A DNA stretch of 64,000 nucleotides, from the NCBI GenBank assembly GCA_019426215.1, contig CM033399.1:22329022-22393021 (forward strand), written 5' to 3'. A program made the position numbers and the translations under genes. The notes beneath the pieces are model-generated. The model saw only the letters and a program-made list of their open reading frames with translations. It was not told the DNA's origin and did not search any database. This DNA is from Buddleja alternifolia. Taxonomy: Eukaryota; Streptophyta; Magnoliopsida; Lamiales; Scrophulariaceae. Numbering within the stretch: position 1 is the first letter of the stretch; each line of letters opens with the position of its first letter. Shown here one piece after another: positions 56,851-64,000 of the stretch.

Positions 56851-57745
56851 TGAGTTATTGGGACTAGATGGGTCTTTAGGAACAAGATGGTTGAAGATGA
56901 CATTGTTATAAGAAACAAAGCCAGATTAGTCACTCAGTGTTATTGCCAAGAAGAGGGTATTGATTTTGATGAGACATATGCCCCAGTAGCCCGTCTTGAA
57001 GCGATTCGTATGTTCCTAGAATTTGCCGCATTCAACAAATTCACAGTGTACCAAATGGATGTGAAGAGTGCATTCCTGAATGGTAAACTCCAAGAAGAAG
57101 TCTATGTGGAGCAACCTCCAGGATTCATCAACAACCATGGGAAAAGTATGGTCTACAAGTTGGATAAGGCACTCTATGGCCTTAAACAAGCACCAAGAGC
57201 ATGGTATGACACTCTCTCTATCTTCCTTATAGGTAAAGGCTTTTCAAAAGGCAGCGTTGATACAACATTGTTTAAAATTACCCATAATGAAGATATTCTC
57301 TTAGTCCAAATTTATGTTGATGATATTATATTTGGTTCTACTAACAAGCAATTATGTGAGAAATTTTCGAAAATGATGCAAGATCAATTTGAAATGAGCA
57401 TGATGGGTGAATTAACTTTCTTCTTAGGATTACAAGTTAAACAACTCCCTAATAGCATAGTTATAAACCAAGCTAAATATACAAGAGATATGATTAAGAA
57501 ATTTGGTATGAAAAACGCATCATCTTCAAAAATTCCAATGAGCCAAATACTTAAGTTAGATAAAGATGAAAGTGGGAAGAAAATTGATATCACTAACTAT
57601 AGAGGTATCATTGGATCACTTCTTTATCTTACCACTAGTAGACCCGGTATTATGTTTTCGGTATGCATGTGTGCACACTTTCAAGCTGATCCTAGAGAAT
57701 CACACTTAAATGTTACCAAGAGAATCCTTAAATACCTAAAAGGCA
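56851..57745 (+). pseudogene. Element B reverse transcriptase
   Basis: After a TGA at 56851 the frame stays open through [21 protein letters not shown] block, [52 protein letters not shown], the catalytic [11 protein letters not shown] and [15 protein letters not shown]. These are the copia RT motifs in order. [11 protein letters not shown] is the form usual in sireviruses. This is the best preserved enzyme domain of the window (338 open codons shared with RNase H). Confidence 0.9.
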
Positions 57746-58260
57746 CACAAAATGTGGGCTTATGGTATCCAAAGGACTCCCCCTTTGAACTAATTGATTA
57801 TTCAGATGCAGATTTTGCAGGATGCAAACTAGACAGAACGAGTACTAGTGGTACATGTCAATTTCTAGGTGATAGATTGATTTCGTGGCATAGTAAGAAA
57901 TAACAATCCATAGCGACTTCTACCGCTGAGGTAGAATATGTAGCTGCTGGGAGCTGTTGTGCACAAATCCTTTGGATGAGGCAATAACTTAGAGATTATG
58001 GGATCCTCTTAGGTCCTACCCCAATCCATTGTGATAACCAAAGCGCTCTAGCTATGACCCAAAATCCTGTCCTTCATTCTAGAACTAAAAACATTCACAT
58101 TCGCTACCATTTCTTGCTTGACCATGTTCAAAAGAAAGATATCTCCATGCATTTCATTGGAACTGACAAACAATTGGCAGATATCTTCACCAAAGCGCTC
58201 AACGAACAACGTTTTTTCACTTTGAGAAGTGAATTAGGTATGATTGATTTAAACGCTTAA
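57746..58260 (+). pseudogene. Element B RNase H
   Basis: The frame reads [20 protein letters not shown] ... LISWHSKK, a TAA (57901), QSIATSTAEVEYVAAGSCC, another TAA (about 57985), CDNQSALAMTQNPVLHSRTK and finally QLADIFTKALNEQRF, ending at the natural stop 58258-58260. The catalytic D, E and D positions are present. The two stops sit where relatives have Gln. Confidence 0.9.
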
Positions 58261-58284
58261 ATCATAAAACATCATATTTCATAG

Positions 58285-58372
58285 GCATATGATTTAAGGG
58301 GAATCCACTTTGTTTTATGTCTAAACGCGTTTTTCATAATTTGAAATAAGTTATCAATTTTAAGGGGAACTT
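58285..58372 (+). promoter_or_regulatory. Purine tracts after pol (candidate multiple PPTs)
   Basis: TTTAAGGGGAATCC (about 58291) and TTTTAAGGGGAAC (about 58359) repeat an AAGGGGAA core within 70 bp of the pol stop. Sireviruses are known for repeated polypurine motifs between pol and the 3' LTR. Confidence 0.55.
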
Positions 58373-58978
58373 TAAAATTGTACATGTCTCAATTCATAAG
58401 CAACTGTGATAAAAAGTGACTTTGAAAATTTTTATGCATTGATCACTAGCACTTATCTATTATGCATGACAAAATCAATCTCTAATAAAATTAAACGAAA
58501 ATATCTTTTAAAAATCCAAGCGGTTGATTTGAATCAAAAATCTTCAGCTTTAAGAAATTGGACTTTATTAAAAAGACTTCAGCGTTTAAGAATATTCCCA
58601 CTTAAACACTAAGTAACTTTTTCAGAAATTCATGCATAGTTTTCATCGCTAAAAAGTAACGTTTGGATAAGTCCAAAAGATTAGATTTGACAACTGCCCA
58701 CACGTGGTTATCAAATTAAACTGACGGTTAATGATTCCTATCTAAAAACTAGGCGGTTCAGTAACTGCACTTGTCTGAGTACGTGTCAGTGTACTATTAG
58801 GCGGGTGTACTTCACGCTGAAAATTTCAAAATTATTCAAACGTTTTGAAAAAGTAACTGCGGACTTCAAAATTTTATATTTCACAGCTCTTACCCTATTT
58901 TACCGTACTTTTTGACATCCGTATTTATGAGTAAACGGCTCAGATTTAAATGTTTCAATTTTCAAAATTAATGATTTA
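58373..58978 (+). other. Non-coding stretch between pol and the extra ORF
   Basis: No domain is recognised in the short ORF 58406-58612. A CACGTG G-box (CCACACGTGG) lies at 58701-58706. Confidence 0.5.
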
Positions 58979-59155
58979 ACACGTGGCATTAATCCAAGCA
59001 ACTGAGGAGTTATCTTTGCCTCTATATAAACCCCTCAAAGTTTTTACAGTCAAACTTTATCACTCCCAAAAATTCTCCTTGCTGTCAAATCTCTTTCTCT
59101 CTCAAGGCAAAAAGTATTTGTTCTAACTCTCTCAGAAAGCTTCAAAAGTTCATCA
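58979..59155 (+). promoter_or_regulatory. Promoter-like block before the extra ORF
   Basis: A G-box/ABRE-like ACACGTGGC (CACGTG at 58980-58985) is followed 35 bp later by a good TATA box, TCTATATAAAC (59021-59031). A CT-rich, ATG-free leader (59060-59150, with CTCTTTCTCTCTC) leads directly to the ATG at 59156. The spacing is that of a plant class II promoter. It suggests the extra ORF is made from its own internal transcript. This is inference from sequence. Confidence 0.55.
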
Positions 59156-59805
59156 ATGGCGCCACCAAAATCATCCAAATCTACCATCGAAAAATCTTCC
59201 AAATCTGAGAAACCACTCACTGTTAACGCCGATTTTCTTGTTAACTGGGACTACCTTTTTGATAACCAAAACTTCCCTCTAAGGACTGTTCTTCCACTCG
59301 TCCAGCAATCTGGTTTGCACGAAATGCTTACTTCCTATTCAAGCATTTATGAGGAAGAAAACCTATTCTTCTTCTAGAATGCCAAAATCTCTGATGATGG
59401 AAGCTCCATCTCTTGCACCTTTCCATTTGCCCGAGAAACCTTTATTCTCACTCCTCAACTTTTATCTTCCTTACTGCATTTACCTAACGATGGAGGAGAA
59501 GTTGAAGATGTCAATCTTGGAGACGCCACCAAAGTTTGGGCACTGATCAAGAAAGACAATGTTCAAGCTGTGTATGCACCCAACTTCAAGAAGAATGACA
59601 TGAAGCGCGAATATGTCATTCTTGCTGGCATCTGCGCAAAGAGGATAGAGAGCAGTAAGGGTAGTTTTGATAAGATCGCCAATATTCAATATAAAATGAT
59701 GGTTGATATTTTGACCAAGTTGAAAGTCAATTGGTCGCTTTATGTCTTTAATCGCTTCAAGGCAGCGATGCCCAAGTCTGTTAATCCCAAGCCTTACGGG
59801 ATTAT
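59156..59805 (+). pseudogene. Element B extra ORF, N-terminal 216 codons
   Basis: It starts MAPPKSSKSTIEKSSKSEKP (basic, Ser-rich) after a CT-rich leader, runs through NADFLVNWDYLFDNQNFPL, meets one TAG at 59375-59377 where Trp is likely, and continues in the same frame (VWALIKKDNVQAVYAPNF, ILAGICAKRIESSKGSFDKI) until element C begins at 59806. The pattern resembles the 'putative plant transposon protein' domain (PF20167) found in extra ORFs of plant retroelements. S3 probably holds a later part of the same protein, but no overlap is available to prove it. No signal peptide or membrane helix is visible. Confidence 0.6.
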
Positions 59806-61379
59806 TGTTAGGAATTTCATGTTAGATGTTTTGATGATGACAATTAGGAGTTTATGTTAGACCCCAAAATATGTAAGTTTGATTTTAATAGAAATCATGT
59901 ATAGGCTTTGAAGCGTTAGATTTGTAATAGGCTTTATAGGCTTCGTTCTGTTTTATTCTAGATTGTTAGGTTAAGAAGTCTTATACTAAGCGTCTGATGA
60001 ATTCTGAGTGAGCATGTCAGTAGTTAAGTTTGCAGACTCAAGTGCCTGAAGTTTGAATGAAGATGAAGTTTCCAAGCGTCTAAATATCCAGCTATATCAA
60101 GCGTTACCTTTTAGGCAAAAGAAAATTCAAAAATGGATAAGCGTCTATCAATGATGGATTTCACCTGAATTTAATTCCAAGTCCAAAAGGAGTTTAATGC
60201 AAATATTCTCGGTACATTAAATGCCAACGGGCATTTAATTCAAATACATTAAATGCTGATAAGAGCATTAAATGTGATAAGCACTTTCAGACGTACGGAG
60301 AAGCTACCCTATTGGACTGTCAACTTTTCACAGACTGCAACACCAACTTTTGTGCAGCAGATTTTCAGGAAAAAGGACAAAAATTGTTCACTCGCGGGAG
60401 TGAGAGACGCGCGCCTGTGCATGTGTCAAACAGACACTTTTTCCAAGAATGTCTATAAATAGGACTTCAACAACAAGCTAAAAATATCGATCAATTCCAA
60501 GCCAAATTGCTGTTGCATTGAAGTCTCATTCATTAAACTTTCAGAAAAGCCAGAATATTCAAGCAAACATTCTCCTTGCTTCACTTCAATTCCTAAGACA
60601 GTCAACCAATATCTCAAACATTCTTTTCGAAGAAACCACATTACTATTGAGATATTTCCAGTTGTTTGAACTTCATTAAAATCAAACAAACTGTTTAGAA
60701 AACCCCATCCAAGCCTCGCGATCTGTGTGAAGTCGAAGTTGGATACTTGCATTATTTCTGGGTGAAAGAAGCAAGGGGATTGAAGTGATTTGGAGCAGAA
60801 ATCTGTGTGATCAAGGAGCTCAAGTCATCGACATCTATCTCTCCCTAATTTGTAGAAGTTTCTGTGTGATTCTTTGAGAACCATCTTAGTGGATTGCCCC
60901 CAAGTGTTCGAGGAGAAGAAGGACGTAGTTGGGATTACACCACCCAACGAACCTTACAAATATTGTGTCATTTACTTTACAGTCAATTTTCTTATTTACC
61001 ATATCATTGCATAAATTGATTAAGTAAAACATAATCAAACGCTAAGCAACTAAGAAACAACTTGTGACGCTAAAGATTTCAAAAAGAGAAGACTCTAAAA
61101 TTATTCCGCTGTGCTAACACTGATTAAAGAACTGAACGCTTAAACCTACTTGGTTAAAGTATTCAAATCTTAAAGTTTAAATAAACTTTCCAAAACAGTC
61201 TTCATTAGACGCTTAGCCTAAACGTCTATATTTCAAGTAAACGCTCAGTCAAGCGTCTACATTTCAAGCGTCCAAAACCTTTTTAATACGAAACATTTTG
61301 AAGTCGAAAAAAACTTCAGGGTCTATTCAACCTCCCCCCCCCCCTTCTAGACCCTTTCGTATGCCACTTGGGACCAACA
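59806..61379 (+). repeat. Element C 5' LTR, 1574 bp
   Basis: It runs TGTTAGGAATTTCATG...CTTGGGACCAACA. The TATA box CTATAAATAG is at 60453-60462. A C11 tract lies at about 61334-61344. It is closer to S1 than to the LTRs of B or S3 (shared AAATGCTGATAAGAGCATTA and ACTTTTGTGCAGCAGATTTT blocks). Confidence 0.9.
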
Positions 61380-61380
61380 A

Positions 61381-61395
61381 GTGCTATCAGAGCGG
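61381..61395 (+). promoter_or_regulatory. Element C primer binding site
   Basis: GTGCTATCAGAGCGG lies directly inside the LTR, similar to the initiator tRNA-Met complement. Confidence 0.7.
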
Positions 61396-61482
61396 TTAAA
61401 GTTGAATTTTTTTTTAATTTCCAAGCGTAACTGCTTGTTTAGATCCCGTTTTCAAAATCTAGTTGCTTTCAGTTTGTCTTTC

Positions 61483-63674
61483 ATGGCATTTTCTAAAGTT
61501 CCTAAGTTAACTGAGTCAAACTATGACTCATGGAAGGTCAAAGCTTTTACGTATCTTTGTTCATGTGATGACGAAATGTACGATATTATTTCAGATGGAC
61601 CAATACAAATTCTGAAAGTTATTACCAGAGTGCCTGGAGCCACAGAAGAAACTCCAGATGGCTATGTTGAGAAGCTTAAACAAGACTGGTCCACTGATGA
61701 GCGTCGAAGAGCAAATCTGGACAATGTTGGTCGAAATGCTTTGTATACAGCTATTGGTGACAACGACAATTTATTCAACAAAGTTAAATCTTGTAATACC
61801 ACTAAAAAATCTGGGATAAGTTGGCTATAATCGGTGGTGGTTCAGCTCAGATTAAAGAGAACAAGCTTTCTATTGCTAAGAAAAGATTTAACAGTTTTAA
61901 GATGTTACCTAACGAGACCCTAGAGCAATTGGACATAAGATTCACAGCTCTTGTTACGGAACTTACGTCGTTGGGAATGAATTTGTAAAGCAAAGAAATG
62001 GTGGTTAAGATTTTCAGAAGTCTACCTAGTAGATTTTTGATGAAGACAACCGCAATGAGAGAATCTAATATGTTGGATCTTTTGAGTCCAGAAGACGCCT
62101 TTTCAGAATTCAAGGCATTTGAGTTTGAGTTAAATTCAGCCAGTGATGTTGTGAGTAGTCCAGTAATTGAGTCTGGAGCACTCGTAGCATCAATCAAGGG
62201 TAAATCGGGTAATAAGGTCAAAGGTTCAGATATCAGTGAGGATGAGGAACTAGCACTTCTAAATAGATTCAGAAAGTTCTTGAGATATGAAAAGAAAGGA
62301 AACAGTCCTAAACATCAAGGACACAGTTCATATCAAGCGCCTGCTCCACTACATCAACCATTTCAAGCGCCTCAGTATTCTGTTCCTACATCCCAAGCGC
62401 CTGTTTAGTACCAAGCATCTTCTCAAAATCTCTCAGCGCCAGTGGCCTCAAAACCACAAAATGCAAGATTAACAAATGAACAAAAGATGAAAACTAATCT
62501 TTGTTATAACTGCAGGAAACCAGGGCACCAGGTAAATTTCCCTTATCCAAACATATCTAAGCCCTCAAGGCAGGATTACTTGGATAGAAACCAATTCAGG
62601 AGTAACCTTCGTCAACAAGGTTTGCTAGCGGAATCAGAACAGACATCTGCACCTAAAGATTTGGAGTCTTCAGAAGAGACTAGTGATGATGATGAGCCAG
62701 TGGATGACTCAGCGCTTATTTATCTCATGGCCAGAGATGATGAAGCGTCTCCTGAGGTAAACACTGAATTATCTCTTCCTCTTTCTTATGAAGAATTGCT
62801 TGGCAAAGTCAGAGAATATTATAAAGATTGCCAAGATGCCGCCAAATTATACCAAAATCACTTTGATATTATTTCATCGCTCAAAAGTGAAAAAGTGACG
62901 CTCAAAGCAGAGTTGCAAGTTCAGCAACAGTGCATTGAGAAAAACCAATCGCTTGAGAGTGAAATAATCCAGTTGAAAAGTGATCTTGATATGATAGTCA
63001 AGAGAGAAGCTGAGCTGATTGCTAGACTTGCTAAATCAGAATAGCTCGTCTCATCATTGTCTAACACGTCAAGAAAGCTAGACAATGTGACTAAGGTAAC
63101 AAGGTTATTTGGGGAAAAGGCCGGTTTAGGATGCAATAAATTTGGTAAACAACCAAACAAATCAAATGTTACGTCAAACAACAAAGGAAATGATATTTTC
63201 TTTGTTAAATAAGGTTCACAAAGACAAACGCTAAATGAACCAAGCGACAATGGTAAGAGGCCAAATGAGAAAGCCAAAGCTGATTCAGGCAAAGAAAAGG
63301 CGAGAGCGAATGATTCACAAAGAAAGGTTCATCCAAACGCTCAAAAGGCTAAAGATAAACCTAAACACTGTGAGTCAAGCGCTAAGCGTCCAGCATCAAA
63401 AGTGCACCCTAAGCCAGCGCTAAGGAAATACCAACGTCAATATCTTCAACGGTCTAGATCATATTATCGCTACTATGATGACTATGACTATGACTATGAT
63501 TATAATTACTATTATAATAGAGGATATTACTATACACCCAAACAGCACACACAACAAAATGTGAAACCCAAGAAGGCCAGTATTCCTACAATGAAGACTA
63601 GGTAAATATGGGTTCCTATAGTTCTAATTCAATCTAACAATGCTACTAATGGTAAAGGACCCAAGCAACAATGG
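61483..63674 (+). pseudogene. Element C gag
   Basis: The ATG at 61483 opens AFSKVPKLTESNYDSWKVKA. A single-base loss in an A run (about 61806) shifts the frame; the shifted frame carries SLPSRFLMKTTAMRES, a Pro/Gln-rich linker, a damaged zinc knuckle (CYNCRKPGHQVNF: one residue lost and the last Cys replaced by Phe), the coiled coil with VQQQCIEKNQSLESEIIQLK and a Tyr/Asp-rich tail (YYRYYDDYDYDYDYNYYYN). Stops occur at about 61986, 62406, 63042, 63208 and 63603. The tail covers the site where S4 interrupts B. Confidence 0.8.
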
Positions 63675-63712
63675 GTACCTAAACAAAAATAAAACTTCCC
63701 TTTTGATTGCAG
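63675..63712 (+). other. Element C gag-pol junction insert, 38 nt
   Basis: The segment starts GTACCTAAAC, contains the gag stop (TAA), a T/C-rich run and ends TTTTGATTGCAG; it is followed by GTACCTAGAGC. Its first seven bases (GTACCTA) repeat right after it. Without it the gag codon TGG would be followed in frame by the pol codons GTA CCT AGA. Element B has the same layout with 37 nt. Confidence 0.6.
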
Positions 63713-64000
63713 GTACCTAGAGCTAAAGCCAATACATCTGTTTGGTACTTCGATAGTGGATCGTCAAGGCACATGACTGGTTCCAAAGATCTTCTGATCA
63801 ACTATCGAGCTGCCAATGGTCCTCAGGTTGTATTTGGTGACAACTCCAAAGGTAAAACCAAAGGTATAGGTACTGTGCATAGGGGGAACATCATCATAAG
63901 TGATGTTTATTATGTTGAGGGTCTAAAGCACAATTTATTGAGCATAAGTCAATTTTGTGATAAAGGCTTCGAAGTCATATTCTCAAGTGACTGTTGCTAT
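63713..64000 (+). CDS. Element C protease and start of pre-integrase (partial)
   Basis: Open to the window end. It holds SVWYFDSGSSRHMTGSKDLL (DSG active site), GKTKGIGTVHRGNIIISDVY and GLKHNLLSISQFCDKGFEV. Unlike element B, the protease frame is unbroken here. The rest of pol lies outside. Confidence 0.85.

Larger units (their letters stand above)
49449..59805 (+). mobile_element. Sirevirus-like copia element B, interrupted by S4 and C
   Basis: 5' LTR (49449-50930), primer site, gag (51043-53073 plus 54832-55000), pol (55025-58260), a non-coding stretch with purine tracts, then the start of an extra ORF (59156-59805). Solo LTR S4 splits gag at 53074 and element C splits the extra ORF at 59806; the rest of B lies outside. 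RT/RNase H signatures ([23 protein letters not shown]) and the extra ORF mark it as sirevirus lineage. Both frames have several stops, so it is dead. Confidence 0.85.
59806..64000 (+). mobile_element. Sirevirus-like copia element C, 5' part
   Basis: LTR (59806-61379), primer site, gag and the start of pol, cut by the window end. It is inserted in element B's extra ORF; the left flank is ATTAT. It is closely related to B along gag, but has independent lesions (A-run deletion at about 61806, broken zinc knuckle, stops). Confidence 0.85.

Overview
The window is transposon-rich intergenic DNA of a flowering plant, very probably a eudicot. It is AT-rich, has Ty1-copia reverse transcriptases of plant type with initiator-Met-tRNA primer sites, and holds CACTA, hAT and MITE elements. 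Nothing narrows the species with confidence. No intact host gene, rRNA, tRNA or CRISPR array was recognised. Almost every coding stretch belongs to a retrotransposon or is a gene fragment carried by a DNA transposon.

Left part (1-13.7 kb): nested Ty1-copia elements, all on the minus strand. Copia E1 (1-5123, cut by the window start: gag, zinc knuckle, protease, leader, primer site, 2.1-kb LTR) has jumped into the RNase H region of an older, decayed copia E2 (5124 to about 11.6 kb). E2's reverse transcriptase is also split by a sirevirus-type LTR (S1, 6022-7575). A third copia fragment E3 (gag, primer site, 206-bp LTR) ends at 12626. A 194-bp dispersed repeat and a dead LINE RNase H follow.

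Middle-left (14.2-17.8 kb): two copies of a MITE in opposite orientation and a 708-bp hAT-type MITE with an 8-bp target duplication.

Centre (17905-41960): a 24.06-kb non-autonomous CACTA transposon. It has CACTA termini, a GAC target duplication and clusters of CCATGG-type subterminal motifs at both ends. Inside are two inverted copies of a 2.47-kb element (each holding a 1.08-kb long-TIR element) around a GC-rich spacer. Next come six head-to-tail copies of a 3.01-kb unit (22005-40069) that are identical apart from simple-tract indels where compared. Each unit carries an exon-like fragment resembling plant O-fucosyltransferases plus other short exon-like blocks. No transposase is visible.

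Right part (44-64 kb): one family of sirevirus-like copia elements, nested. S3 (44026-48599, minus) is a deletion derivative keeping only an extra ORF, a polypurine tract, the 3' LTR and 96 bp of the 5' LTR. Element B (49449-59805 and beyond, plus) has LTR, gag, pol and the start of an extra ORF preceded by a promoter-like block. It is interrupted by solo LTR S4 (53074-54826, TSD ATTAT) and by element C (59806 to window end). The family shows a repeated U3 palindrome module, a variable poly-G/C tract in the LTR, and an unusual 37/38-nt GT...AG insert at the gag-pol junction.
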